Source: Verrucomicrobiota bacterium
Lineage (GTDB): Bacteria > Verrucomicrobiota > Verrucomicrobiia > Limisphaerales > UBA8199
NCBI GenBank assembly: GCA_003176045.1
Contig: PSRM01000226.1
Location: 1-38,227, forward strand
DNA: 38,227 bases
Direction of reading: 5' to 3'
The translations under genes and the position numbers were made by a program. The notes below the pieces were generated by a model. It was not told the DNA's origin. It searched no databases and worked only from the letters and a program-made list of their open reading frames with translations. Shown piece by piece: positions 1 to 9,537 of the stretch (the first letter of the stretch is position 1; every line of letters begins with the position of its first letter).

Positions 1-72
1 CGGGCTTTTCAGCCCGGCGTCCATCGGGCGGCTGGAAAGCCGCCCTCACCGGCAGGCTCGAAAGCCTGCCCT
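1..72. repeat. Array of three short hairpins
   Basis: Three perfect small stem-loops lie side by side: GGGCT/AGCCC at 2-15, GGGCGGCT/AGCCGCCC at 25-44 and GGCAGGCT/AGCCTGCC at 52-71. Each stem encloses only 3-4 bases. The same design, with the GGGCTTTTCAGCCC unit shared, recurs at 37251-37300. This is an extragenic palindromic repeat family. Nothing in it looks coding. Confidence 0.75.
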
Positions 73-146
73 ACGGTACGTCACCGAACTTATGCCGCAG
101 AGCTTAATTAACCCAGTTAACCCGCTGTCCTCCGTGGCCGCTGATC

Positions 147-171
147 AGAGCCTCGTTACCTCGGCTGCTAC
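147..171. repeat. 25-bp dispersed repeat, copy A
   Basis: The 25 bases from AGAGCCTCGT to CGGCTGCTAC are identical to 3281-3305 and match 3210-3237 in inverted orientation. This copy ends 4 bases from the folB stop codon, so it may act as 3' end hairpin material or mark a repeat insertion. Confidence 0.8.
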
Positions 172-175
172 GGGA

Positions 176-526
176 TTAACGTCTTGCCTTCGTGAGAGTG
201 ACCGAGACATACCGCGCTTGTGGAATGGCGAACTTTTTCACTTCCACCATTACCGCCTGCGGCCTGTATTCGGCCAGGAGTCTGTCGGCGATGTTGGTTA
301 CCAGCTTTTCGAGCAGCTTCCAGCTTCGGCCCTCGCCATACTTGAGCAAGTCCTGCACGACAACGTGATAATTGATCGTCTTCTCGATGCGGTCCCCGAT
401 CGCCGCAGCATCAATATCCACGCTCAAATCAATGCTCAGCAGCAGCCGCTGCGGCTTGGCTCGTTCCTCATCGGTCAAGCCGATGCAATAAAACACTTCC
501 AAATCAACTATCGAAATCTTGGACAT
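176..526 (-). CDS. folB: Dihydroneopterin aldolase (FolB)
   Basis: Cytoplasmic enzyme of folate synthesis: it cleaves 7,8-dihydroneopterin to 6-hydroxymethyl-7,8-dihydropterin and glycolaldehyde. The 116-residue length matches the family (about 120). Family features seen are the N-terminal strand followed by the GLTDEERAKPQRL segment, where the conserved Glu sits, the INYHVV segment (the family's conserved Tyr after Thr-Asn or Ile-Asn), the WKLLEKLVTNIADRLL helix, and a late Lys-containing strand (VEVKKFAIP). ATG start at 526. It has no folate-pathway neighbours here; the HAD gene 136 bp upstream is on the same strand but separated by a palindromic repeat. Assignment is confident at family level; an epimerase or FolX-type specificity cannot be excluded. 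Confidence 0.88.
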   Translation of the reverse strand: MSKISIVDLEVFYCIGLTDEERAKPQRLLLSIDLSVDIDAAAIGDRIEKTINYHVVVQDLLKYGEGRSWKLLEKLVTNIADRLLAEYRPQAVMVEVKKFAIPQARYVSVTLTKARR

Positions 527-567
527 GCGTTCAGGCTATTGTGGTGTAATTGACACGACTTTACAAT

Positions 568-632
568 GAACCACGAATCGACACGAATGAACACGAATGA
601 ATTCGTGTGTATTCGTGTTCATTCGCGGTTTC
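568..632. repeat. Imperfect palindrome built on CACGAATGAA
   Basis: Tandem CACGAATGAA-like units on the left arm (568-599) are mirrored by TTCATTCG/ATTCGTGT units on the right arm (601-632), centred on a GAATTC. It fills most of the gap between folB and the HAD gene. It is a repeat, not a gene; a long hairpin would form on either strand. Confidence 0.75.
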
Positions 633-662
633 TTTTTCTGCAGACGTTTGACTGCCAGCCCA

Positions 663-1337
663 CTAGGTGAGTTGTGGCTGAAGGCGCAGCTCGTTTTGCT
701 CCAGCAGATCGCGAAGTTCGCGCAGGTGCTGCACAATTACGTGTGGTCTGGCCGCTTGCAACTGATCCAGAGTATTGTAGCCGGTCAGGACCGCGCAGGA
801 GTAAATTCCCCCATGCCGCGCCGTCTCGATGTCGTGCTGCATGTCCCCGATGAATAACGTTTCGTCCGGCTCCAGCCCGTTCTCCTCAAGGATCTCATGG
901 ATTTTTTGCCGCTTGTCCCAAACCCCGATGTAAGGCTTGTCCAGGAACTTGTCGAACCCGGTCACGCCCGCCTGGACGGCAAAATGGTCGGTGTGGACCG
1001 TGCTCAACAGGAAGGTGCGGATTTTTTGCGCGCGGCAGAACTCGAGAAAATCGCGCGCATGCGGCAACTCACAAACCGAATCCTGCACCTCACGAAATCG
1101 GCTGTGAAACCAGGTCTCCAATTGTGGAAGCTTTATATTTGGGATGTGGCGATCGTAGAAGATGGTGAATGGCAGGCAGAATTCTGCCCGAAACGTTTCC
1201 AACGTCATCTCCTCCAGACCCGCCTGTGCCAGCACGTAATTGCTGGCTTCCCACACCGCCGGCAAATCATCCACCAGCGTCCCCGACCAATCAAAAATAA
1301 TGTTCCGAATCACGCGTTGGAATTTAGCATGCCGCAC
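663..1337 (-). CDS. HAD-family hydrolase, phosphatase-like
   Basis: A 224-residue haloacid-dehalogenase-fold protein, predicted cytoplasmic. Motif I is FDWSGTLVDD (about residues 15-24) with the nucleophile Asp; motif II is around LLSTVHT; the motif III Lys is in the DKPYIGVWDKRQKI stretch; motif IV is GDMQHDIETA. The helical cap lies between motif I and II, as in phosphoglycolate-phosphatase-like members. The usual second Asp of motif I (DxD) is Ser here, which resembles the DWAGT form of phosphonoacetaldehyde hydrolases, so substrate and even phosphatase activity are uncertain. The annotated start is a GTG; another GTG at 1313 would also leave motif I intact. It stands alone between repeats. 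Confidence 0.8.
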   Translation of the reverse strand: MRHAKFQRVIRNIIFDWSGTLVDDLPAVWEASNYVLAQAGLEEMTLETFRAEFCLPFTIFYDRHIPNIKLPQLETWFHSRFREVQDSVCELPHARDFLEFCRAQKIRTFLLSTVHTDHFAVQAGVTGFDKFLDKPYIGVWDKRQKIHEILEENGLEPDETLFIGDMQHDIETARHGGIYSCAVLTGYNTLDQLQAARPHVIVQHLRELRDLLEQNELRLQPQLT

Positions 1338-1381
1338 AGAAAGCGCAGTCTCTTTTCGGGAATTATTCCAATCTGGCCCAC

Positions 1382-1499
1382 TCTCATTAACACTGCGGCT
1401 TTAGCCCGGTGGTCCCGCGACAGCGGCATCCAAGCCGTTTCAACGGCATATTTCACACTCCGCTCAGGACACCGACAGAGCGCCGCAGTGTTAATGAGA
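1382..1499. repeat. 118-bp element with perfect 18-bp terminal inverted repeats
   Basis: TCTCATTAACACTGCGGC at 1382-1399 is the exact reverse complement of 1482-1499. The 82-bp interior contains a small GCCGTTTCAACGGC hairpin and no coding sequence. The right end supplies the TAA stop codon of the acyltransferase gene, so the element abuts or cuts into that gene. MITE-like or REP-like in form; no transposase nearby. Confidence 0.8.
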
Positions 1500-3088
1500 A
1501 GGCGGCAGAGCCTCATGATACGCCTGGTGCTTGCGATAAAGTCCCAGAAGCTGCTGATTCCTCTCTACTAAGCCTTGGTCGCCGGACTGGGATGCTAAGG
1601 CGCAGGCCTTTTCCGCTGCGGAAATGGCCTCCTCGAACCGCCCCGCTTCGGCGTAGGCGGCCGCCAGGGTGCCGACCATAAGAGGATTCTCAAAGCGCGT
1701 CTGCCGGCACGCGTCTTCGGCGAATCTAACTGCAAGACCGCCATCTCTGCGGGCGGGCTCCGGGCTTGTAGCCAGAGCCCAGGCGTGGTTGTTGTTCGCC
1801 GCTGCCACCCGCATCGAGAACCTCGCGCTTATAAACAGGCTCCCGAGGGCGAAGAGCACAAAGATCGCTGCCAACGCGACAGGAGGTATAATTCGTTTTC
1901 CACTGCTGCCGGACACAATCCGCTTTCCAAGCGCAATGGCTGGGAGTTCAAATACTTTGTAAAAGAGAATAGCAAAAGCGATCACGAGCAACAGAGTCAG
2001 GAGCATCAGAAAAAATAAGACCGGACCAGGACGGGATTGTTCCGGGGTGGCCCAGGTAATCGCCAGCCAATAGTTCCGCAGCAGCGGATCATGTATCAGG
2101 TAAAGACTGTAGCTCCACAAGCCAATGTTTTTGAGGCATCGCAACACAAATCCAGGCTCAACCGTCTGCGCCTCAGGCCTGGCCAAAAGCCGGGCGGTGG
2201 TCGCAGCCGTCGCCAGCGCGAACATCGGGAACAAAAACGTGGATAGCGGCTTGAAAAAGTAACTGCCAACGCCCAGGCACAGCCACAAGCCCGGGAGCCG
2301 CATCCAACGCGGAAGCGGCTCGCTTTTCAGGAAGGCATCGGCGACGAACGCGCCGACAGCCCAACTGAACCAAAACCCGAGCGGCGACGCGCCGAGCACC
2401 CAGACGACTCGCCCCCAGTTGGAACTTTCGGCCCAGGTGGTGTCGGTTAGCCCATTCGCTGCGCGAATCGCGCCTTCGCAGACCGCCAAAATAACCAGCG
2501 TTTTCCGCCAACCGATTTTGGCGATGCAAGCCAGCAGCGCGGAGTACAGAAGATAAAGCTGCGCCTCAACGGCCAGGCTCCAGAAGCTCCCGTTGATTCC
2601 TTCGAACGTGACCGGGTGAACATTGTGGATGAGGCACAAATGCGCCCAGATCTGCCGCTGGACTTCGACGCTGTGAAAGTCTATCCCAGAGTTTACGTAG
2701 ATGACCACCACACAAAAGGCAAGGGCCGCGAGGTACGGGGGATAAATCCGGAAGAACCTGCGGATGAAGAACTGGCCCCAAGTCTTGCCCTGCTGGTGAA
2801 ACGCCAGGTGGATGCAAAATCCACTCACGCGACTCCCGCTCCGCCGAAACCGAGAGGGAGCAAGCACAGGAACGAGGTGGGCACAGAGGAGAAACCCCGG
2901 AACCAGCCGTTCCATGGCAGCGCATCAAGGCCTCGAAATCCGAAGTGCAGCACGTGCAGAAGCAAAACGCCCAGGATGGCCACGCCCCGGATATAATCCA
3001 AAGCGTCCAGATGGCGCGCGCCACTTCCCACGTTGGCCGTCACTACCTGGGCCTGTGTCGCGGGCAGAGTATCGGTCGAACTGGACAC
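1491..3088 (-). pseudogene. Acyltransferase-3 family membrane protein fused to TPRs, broken by a frameshifting deletion
   Basis: The N-terminal part (GTG start at 3088) carries the family's first helix, LDALDYIRGVAILGVLLLHV. It runs to GGAGVA and hits TGA at about 2826. The rest of the protein continues in another frame from SGFCIHLAFHQQGKTW near 2835: IRRFFRIYPPYLAAL, many transmembrane helices, then a C-terminal TPR-like tail (AWALATSPEPAR, LAAAYAEAGRFEEAI) that ends at the inverted repeat. Family members normally have an LFFVxSGF segment exactly at the break; it is missing, so a deletion of 3n+1 bases (about 13) fits better than a single-base sequencing error. OafA/YrhL-type proteins O-acylate surface polysaccharides. 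As it stands no intact product is expected unless translation reinitiates at 2915. Confidence 0.75.
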
Positions 3089-3209
3089 AGAGCGATTCTA
3101 GCAGTGGCCGTGGTGCGAGGAAATCGGGTTCTATTTTGCGGTGCCTTTTGGAGACACGGAAAAGTCAAAGGCACACGCGCCCTGATCGCTGAGAGGCTGT
3201 GAAATAATT

Positions 3210-3305
3210 GTAGCAGCCGAGAAGGTAACGAGGCTCTGAACAGAAGAAAGAGGGCGGAGGACAGAGGGCAGAAGAAGATTAGAGCCTCGTTACCTCGGCT
3301 GCTAC
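3210..3305. repeat. Inverted pair of the 25-bp dispersed repeat
   Basis: GTAGCAGCCGAG...GGTAACGAGGCTCT at 3210-3237 (with 3 extra bases) faces its reverse complement at 3281-3305, the latter identical to 147-171. Between them is purine-rich AGAGGGCGGAGGACAGAGG sequence. The 3089-3364 gap otherwise holds no recognisable gene. Confidence 0.75.
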
Positions 3306-3364
3306 GAGGTCTTCAGGTTCCTCTCAAACCCTCTCCTTGGGGGCGTCAACCTCGGAGCTCAAAA

Positions 3365-5068
3365 CTACGGCGAAATGAGGCGGAAAAAGCCGCTGCCTTG
3401 GCGGTAGGGAACTTGAACCTGGTTTGAATTTGTGACCTGAACGAGCCAGTTCGTGCCAATGGCCTGGGGATTTGAGTTGGTTTGAACTTCCAGCCGGCAG
3501 ACGATGTTGCTGGGCCAGCTAAGCATGACGTTCGTGCCGCTGGGCTTTATTGCCATCTGCAAAGGGTCGGTCACATTGTAAATACGCAAATAATCCACCA
3601 GGATCTCGCCAGGAAACACCGTGCCGGCGTTAATGGCGGTGGTGCTGGGGTTGCCGAGGTAATTGCCGCCGATAGCCATGTTCATGAGGAAAAAGAACGG
3701 CTGATTGAATGGGAACGGATATGCGCCGCCGGAATCGCTCCAGCTTGTCTGCGTCTCATAGAGATGCCCATCCACATAAAACAAGAGCGCGTTCGTTGTC
3801 CAGTCCAGGGTGTAAGTGTGGAAATTGGTGACCGCGTTGCCATCGGTGAAATGGTAAATCGCGGTGGCGTCGCTGCCGCAATGGATGCTGCCCTGGGCCA
3901 TCATCGGCATGCTCCCGTTGTTTTCCATCACATCTATTTCCCCGCAATTAGGCCAATTGATGCTGGTAATGTTGGTGCCGAGCATCCAAAGCGCCGGCCA
4001 AAACCCAACCCCCGTTGGAAGCTGCGCCCGCCATTCTACGCGGCCATATTTGGCTGAAAAAAGTCCCTCCGATTTTATCCGCGCCGAAGTGTAGCTTGCG
4101 CCCATGTAGGATTCCTTGCGGGCGACAATGTGCAGCAGGCCGTTTGACACGAACGCATTGTTCGTGCGGCTGGTGTAGTACTCCAGTTCGTTATTGCCCC
4201 AGCCGCCGCCGCCGGTGTCGTAGGTCCAGATGCTGGTGTTGATGTTCGAGCCGTTGAACTCATCGCTCCAGGTGATATTGTAATTGCCATAGGGAGCGCC
4301 AGCAGCCAGCGCCAGGTTCAGATCGTCAAAGTAAACCGAGCCTGCCGAATTGTTGGCGTCGCCTTGCAACAGGATTTGGTAACGAACAAACAAGGTGCCC
4401 GGCGGCGCAACTAAATTGCTGACGGTGTTAGTCAATACAAAGGTGCTTGGGTCGTATTGGTTAGTGATGAACAAATGGTTCCAAACGCCTTTCGGAAATG
4501 CACCTGAGGCAATGGAATTGGTGGTAATAATTGCGGAGCGGTAAAGCGCCAGGATATTGGCCATGGCATCACGAAAGGTGACTTCGATCCAGGCCTGGTT
4601 TTGGCCGGCGAGGGCGTCGGTAGATGCAGTGTAAGCCCATCCATTGGCGGAATAAACCGCGCCGGGCCCGGAAATGTAATCCTGATAAACCCCGCAGTAA
4701 TTCACGGCGCCGGTGAAGGCCTGATAGACCTTGAAATAATTTGTGCCGCTGTGGGCGATGGTGGCATTCGCCTCGTTGAAATTGTTTGGGCCGTAGGTCT
4801 GCCAGCCGAAGATGGTTTGGTTTTGGTTATTGGTGTCGGATTCGAAACCGGCGTTGCTGAGGAGGGTCGAGGCGTGAAGAACAAAAGGCGAGCCAAGCGC
4901 CATAATAAGCGTCGCCAACGAGAGAATTTTGCATCCGGCGCGTCGTAATGGGCTCAGGTTAGAGGCCTCGAGCGTGATGCCACCTGTGCGCGCTGGGCTA
5001 TTGTCTGTCGTCCCTCCGGGACTGGAGCGCTCCCTTTTGCTAACGGATAATCTTTTTTCGGACATCAT
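3365..5068 (-). CDS. Secreted GH16 endo-beta-1,3-glucanase (laminarinase type) with N-terminal CBM-like domain
   Basis: The 567-residue protein has a hydrophobic segment at about 46-66 ending HAS, so it is predicted exported, although the basic leader before it is unusually long. Residues about 67-255 form a beta-rich CBM4/9-like domain (LSNAGFESD start, FDDL end). Residues about 263-500 are GH16: the WSDEFNG start and GEIDVMENNG, with predicted nucleophile E377, D379 and acid/base E382. This motif with the inserted Met is the beta-1,3/1,3-1,4-glucanase type. A short beta module ending GFFRLISP closes the protein, a tail common in Verrucomicrobiota secreted proteins. The ATG at 5068 overlaps the TGA of the GH3 gene as ATGA, so translation is probably coupled. 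Expected role: outer cleavage of laminarin-like glucans whose products the GH3 enzyme finishes. Confidence 0.9.
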   Translation of the reverse strand: MMSEKRLSVSKRERSSPGGTTDNSPARTGGITLEASNLSPLRRAGCKILSLATLIMALGSPFVLHASTLLSNAGFESDTNNQNQTIFGWQTYGPNNFNEANATIAHSGTNYFKVYQAFTGAVNYCGVYQDYISGPGAVYSANGWAYTASTDALAGQNQAWIEVTFRDAMANILALYRSAIITTNSIASGAFPKGVWNHLFITNQYDPSTFVLTNTVSNLVAPPGTLFVRYQILLQGDANNSAGSVYFDDLNLALAAGAPYGNYNITWSDEFNGSNINTSIWTYDTGGGGWGNNELEYYTSRTNNAFVSNGLLHIVARKESYMGASYTSARIKSEGLFSAKYGRVEWRAQLPTGVGFWPALWMLGTNITSINWPNCGEIDVMENNGSMPMMAQGSIHCGSDATAIYHFTDGNAVTNFHTYTLDWTTNALLFYVDGHLYETQTSWSDSGGAYPFPFNQPFFFLMNMAIGGNYLGNPSTTAINAGTVFPGEILVDYLRIYNVTDPLQMAIKPSGTNVMLSWPSNIVCRLEVQTNSNPQAIGTNWLVQVTNSNQVQVPYRQGSGFFRLISP

Positions 5069-6891
5069 TTCTGCGAGACACGATAACCGTACGTCAGGCC
5101 GAAGCCGGCGGCAAATTGCGGTTTGCTGGAACTGTGATCCACGCACAAATCGCCGTTGCTGGCCGGCCACGGGCGCGGCAATTTGCCGCGCGGGGCGCAA
5201 TCGCCAAACAAGACATCCGCGACACCCAGGCCTTCTGTGCCGGGCAACCAGGCAGCGATGAACGCGTCGCTTTGTTCCAGCGCCGTACCAAGTACAAGCG
5301 GACGACCCGAATAAAGCACTGTCACCACCCGCTTTGCGCTTGCCCTGGCCCTGGCGATAAGCCTGGCATCATCGGTGGAAAGGTCCAAATTCGACCGATC
5401 GCCTTGCGTTTCGGCATAAGGCTTCTCCCCCACGACCACGATGACGACCTCGGCGGATTTCAGATCTTTTCCGTCCGCAGAGTACGTGACTTCGGTTTCA
5501 GGACTGACGGATTTTTTAAGCGCGGCAAGGAGGGTTGTGCCGCCGGGCGTAACGTTGCCCAGCTTGCCCTGCCAATCAATCGTCCAACCCCCGCACTGCA
5601 TTCCGAGATCATCGGCAGCGCGGCCAACAACAGCGATGCGCTTGACGTCCTTCTTCAGTGGCAACAGGCGCCCGCTATTTTTAAGCAGAACAAGTGATTC
5701 GCGCACACATTCGCGGGCCACCTCGCGATGTTCCGGCGAACCGATTTTGGCCGTGAGCGCAGCATCGGTCCATGGATTTTGGAACAGGCCCATTCGAAAT
5801 TTGACGCGCAGAATCCGGCGCACGGCGTCGTCAACGCGCGCTGGTGAAACTTTTCCTTCCGCGACCAGCACTTTCAAATGGGCGATGAACTGCGCGTAAT
5901 TGTTTTTTTCGCCCGGGCCATTGGGGATCATCACCATATCCAGCCCGGCATTGATGGATTGCTCAACGTCCGATTTGTAATCGGGCCCGAGCTGGTCAAT
6001 CGCCGCCCAGTCGGACACCAGGAAACCCTGGAAACGGAGTTCGCCTTTCAAGACTTCCGTGAGCAGATGTTTGTTGCCGTGCATTTTGTGGCCGTTCCAA
6101 CTGTTGAACGAAACCATGATGGAACCAACTCCGGCGGTGATGGCGGCATCGTAGGGAGCGACGAACATTTTTCTAAGTGTCGGCTCATCACAAACGGTGT
6201 CGCCCTGATCTTTGCCGTGCAAGGTGCCGCCGTCGCCGGCGAAATGTTTGGCGCATGCGAGCACGGAATTTTTGTCGAGAGACTCACCCTGCAAGCCGCG
6301 CACGGCTGCCGCGCCGAGTTCCGCCACCAAGTCGGGAGACGACCCGTAGCTTTCGTAGCTGCGTCCCCAGCGGGCGTCGCGAGCAACCGCGATGCACGGC
6401 GCGAATGCCCAGCGGATGCCCGTGCCCATTACCTCCTCGGCGGTAACTCGTTCGGCTCGTTCCACCAGCGCCGCGTCCTGGGTCGCGCCCATGCCGATAT
6501 GATGCGGAAAAATAACCGCACCCAAAATGTTGTTGTGGCCGTGGACAGCGTCGATCCCGTAGAGCAAAGGAATTTTCAATCGGGTCTGTAGTGCCTGGGA
6601 TTGAAACTCGTCCGCGAACTTTTTCCATGTCGCCGGGTAATTATCTGGCGGATCGGAACCGCCGCCGCTCAAGACGGAACCGAGGAAGAATTTTTTGACG
6701 TCGGCTTTGTCCTTCAGCGCGTTGGAATCTACCTGCACCATTTGACCGATTTTTTCGTCCAATGTCATCTTCGCGAGCAACGTTTCGGCCTCGGATGAGG
6801 AATCGGCGGCGAAGAGTTTAGCCGTGCAGGCGAAACAAAGCGAAAGCAGTAGAATAGGAGCGCGGACAGCTTGTCCGCGAGTATTTCGCAC
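5065..6891 (-). CDS. Exported GH3 beta-glucosidase / exo-beta-glucanase
   Basis: Family 3 glycoside hydrolase that releases glucose from beta-glucan oligosaccharides. Counted from a GTG at 6891 (608 residues), a signal peptide ends at about LFAAD (28-30). Then come MTLDEKIGQM, the substrate-pocket segment IDAVHGHNN, RWGRSYESYG, KHFAGDG (215-221), and LVSDW with predicted nucleophile D294, followed by the C-terminal alpha/beta domain. The sequence resembles ExoI/ExoP-type enzymes active on beta-1,3 and beta-1,4 glucans. The open frame runs back to 7122 inside the preceding gene, but that extension is basic, non-homologous and passes through palindromic repeats. The GTG is chosen because it gives a sensible signal peptide. 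It lies inside the repeat, which therefore encodes the n-region. No ATG is available near the signal peptide. Confidence 0.9.
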   Translation of the reverse strand: MRNTRGQAVRAPILLLSLCFACTAKLFAADSSSEAETLLAKMTLDEKIGQMVQVDSNALKDKADVKKFFLGSVLSGGGSDPPDNYPATWKKFADEFQSQALQTRLKIPLLYGIDAVHGHNNILGAVIFPHHIGMGATQDAALVERAERVTAEEVMGTGIRWAFAPCIAVARDARWGRSYESYGSSPDLVAELGAAAVRGLQGESLDKNSVLACAKHFAGDGGTLHGKDQGDTVCDEPTLRKMFVAPYDAAITAGVGSIMVSFNSWNGHKMHGNKHLLTEVLKGELRFQGFLVSDWAAIDQLGPDYKSDVEQSINAGLDMVMIPNGPGEKNNYAQFIAHLKVLVAEGKVSPARVDDAVRRILRVKFRMGLFQNPWTDAALTAKIGSPEHREVARECVRESLVLLKNSGRLLPLKKDVKRIAVVGRAADDLGMQCGGWTIDWQGKLGNVTPGGTTLLAALKKSVSPETEVTYSADGKDLKSAEVVIVVVGEKPYAETQGDRSNLDLSTDDARLIARARASAKRVVTVLYSGRPLVLGTALEQSDAFIAAWLPGTEGLGVADVLFGDCAPRGKLPRPWPASNGDLCVDHSSSKPQFAAGFGLTYGYRVSQK

Positions 6892-6961
6892 CAGGACGGT
6901 TCTTCGCGCGGACAAGGCCGTCCGCACTCCTTTACGCGCGGACAAGGCTGTCGGCGCTCCT
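6856..6961. repeat. Three GCGCGGACAAGGC palindromic units overlapping the GH3 start
   Basis: Units at 6856-6879, 6905-6931 and 6935-6961 each contain CGCGGACA and TGTCCGCG or close variants. The first is inverted relative to the other two (AGGAGCGCGGACAGC against GACAAGGCTGTCGGCGCTCC). They lie between the pseudopilin stop at 6975 and the GH3 signal peptide and run into the first codons of the latter. Confidence 0.8.
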
Positions 6962-6974
6962 GTTCTTCGCCTTC

Positions 6975-7739
<765 letters not shown>

Positions 7740-7812
7740 AAAAATGCACCCGGCTTGCGCAATGTTTGCCGCGAGAGAACGCAGAGAACACAAAAAATGC
7801 ACTTGCTCAAGC

Positions 7813-9441
7813 TCAGTTGACACGCACGCGGTAATAGCGCTTGGCCTGGGTGGTCGTGTCGGTAACGGTCTGAGGCGAACCGGTGCCGGGGAAGGCCGCG
7901 CCGACGTTTTGCCATGAACTATCTGTGATGCCGTTTTTGAACTGGAGTTGGTAGCTATGCCCCGCCACGGTGGGCACGCTTAAGGTGGTTGTGTTGCCAT
8001 TGCGGCTGACAGCAAGGACCGGCAAAGGGACTGAAACCAGAGCGGAGGCTTGCGTTAACGTATTGGTGGGAGCGTTGTCCAGCCCAAACAGTCTCAGTCC
8101 GTACTGGATATGGTCGCCTGCGGTCGTGGGCAGCGTGATGCTGAAAGGCTGCCCGGCGACGAGATTTGTGTTGGCAGAGATGAAGCCGTTGTAACTGGGA
8201 GTGAAGTCCTCGATCCAGGCCGATGCGGTGTAGGAGGGGTCGAGGTTGTTGAATGGACAATAGCCAACAAAGGTTAGCGTTAGTCCGGCCAGCGCATCGT
8301 TGGCAATAAAGTAGTCCTGCTCAACGAATTTATTGGGCGTGCCGTCCGGGTTGGTCCAGAACGCGTCGTTGATGTTATAGAGGGTGGTGTTGGGTTGTTG
8401 CACGGCGACGCCGTTGGAAATGCTCCCGCGCAGCAGGCTGGGCGGGTAGCCGAACCCGGTGGCATAGCCCCCCACGGAACCGTCGGGATTGACGTTGAAA
8501 GCATTGATGAATCCGTTGAGCGTGGCGTTGGGATCGAAGGAAAGGTTATTTGGGTCGAACACGACGACGATTGAATTTCCGGAGGCCGAGCGGTTGAGGT
8601 TATCGGTGACCACAATAGTATAGGTTGCCTCGGCTGCGCCGGTGACATTCGCGAGCGCGAGCGTGGGGGAAGTAGCGCCTGAGACGCTGCCACCGTTACT
8701 GAGGTTGACGCCGTTCTTTTTCCATTGGTAGCTCAAGTTGTTACCAGTAGCCGAGACGGTGATCGAAGTGTTCGAGGTAACATTGACATAAACCTTGGCG
8801 GGCAGACCTGTGATGGCCGGCCCAGCCGGCGGAGGGTTGCTGGCCAACAACACTGTACCGAGACTGGCGGCGGTGGCTGGATTGGCATCCGGTCCGAGCA
8901 TTTCAAATCCGTACTGGATGTGGTCGCCCGCGCCGGTTGGGAGCGTGATGCTGAATGAACCGTTGTTGGTGAGGTTGGTGGTGGTTATGCCGAGTAATTG
9001 GTAGCTGCCGTTAAAATCCTTGATGAACGCCGTCACGTTGGTCAAATAAGGCGTCACCAGGCTGTTAGTCCACAAATAGCCTGAGAATGTGATGGTCTGG
9101 CCGGCGAGGGTATCGTCCTGGACGTAGAAATTGGCGTCCATGTTCTTGGCGCCGCTGCCATCGGGGTTGACCCAGTAGGCATCGCTTGGGTTATACACGT
9201 TCGTATTCGGCGCCAGCGTCACGACGCCCCCAGGGGTCATGTACGCGCGCAGATCGGCGGTGCCCCAGGCACTGCCAAATTGGTAATTCATGTTCAAGTC
9301 GAACACGTTCATATAGCCGATCCACGTCTTGGATGGGTCAACATAGACGTTGGTGGTTTGAGCCAGGACATTGGTGGCGGCGGCGGCGGCAAGCAACCAC
9401 GCCGCAACCAGTGTTACAGAGCGGAAGAATTCGGACTTCAT
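7813..9441 (-). CDS. Secreted protein with two copies of a ~150-residue domain around an Ig-like domain
   Basis: This 542-residue protein has a clear signal peptide ([15 protein letters not shown]... ending VLAQ). Two homologous domains, about residues 30-195 and 295-460, share the order GYMNVF/GFINAF, NTxxYNxxDAxWxNPDG, a [14 protein letters not shown] or [14 protein letters not shown] segment, and [16 protein letters not shown] near the end. Between them is an Ig-like domain ([26 protein letters not shown]). A final module ends YYRVRVN. I do not recognise an enzymatic motif. As first gene of the apparent GH operon it may bind glucan; that is inference only. The domain order and repeats suggest an extracellular or surface-attached protein. 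There is no obvious Shine-Dalgarno sequence before its ATG. Confidence 0.85.
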   Translation of the reverse strand: MKSEFFRSVTLVAAWLLAAAAATNVLAQTTNVYVDPSKTWIGYMNVFDLNMNYQFGSAWGTADLRAYMTPGGVVTLAPNTNVYNPSDAYWVNPDGSGAKNMDANFYVQDDTLAGQTITFSGYLWTNSLVTPYLTNVTAFIKDFNGSYQLLGITTTNLTNNGSFSITLPTGAGDHIQYGFEMLGPDANPATAASLGTVLLASNPPPAGPAITGLPAKVYVNVTSNTSITVSATGNNLSYQWKKNGVNLSNGGSVSGATSPTLALANVTGAAEATYTIVVTDNLNRSASGNSIVVVFDPNNLSFDPNATLNGFINAFNVNPDGSVGGYATGFGYPPSLLRGSISNGVAVQQPNTTLYNINDAFWTNPDGTPNKFVEQDYFIANDALAGLTLTFVGYCPFNNLDPSYTASAWIEDFTPSYNGFISANTNLVAGQPFSITLPTTAGDHIQYGLRLFGLDNAPTNTLTQASALVSVPLPVLAVSRNGNTTTLSVPTVAGHSYQLQFKNGITDSSWQNVGAAFPGTGSPQTVTDTTTQAKRYYRVRVN

Positions 9442-9459
9442 AGGGTGGGGGATAAGTAT

Positions 9460-9510
9460 TGTTAAACTGTGTTAATCTGCATCTTATCATAACCTTTCTC
9501 AACAAACAGC
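9460..9510 (-). promoter_or_regulatory. Possible promoter for the secreted protein / glucanase operon
   Basis: Read on the minus strand this AT-rich stretch before the ATG at 9441 contains TTGTTGAGAAAGG followed by TTATGATAAGATGC, a plausible sigma-70-like pair. The only other candidate upstream is the hairpin repeat at 9538-9672. Weak evidence from sequence pattern alone. Confidence 0.3.
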
Positions 9511-9537
9511 TAGCCAAGCGGCTAGTTTTGCCTTTGG

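Noticed and set aside
5069..5200. N-terminal extension of the GH16 protein into the GH3 gene
   Set aside because: The overlap is read in the shadow frame of GH3; the ATGATG at 5068 fits the ATGA overlap and operon structure.
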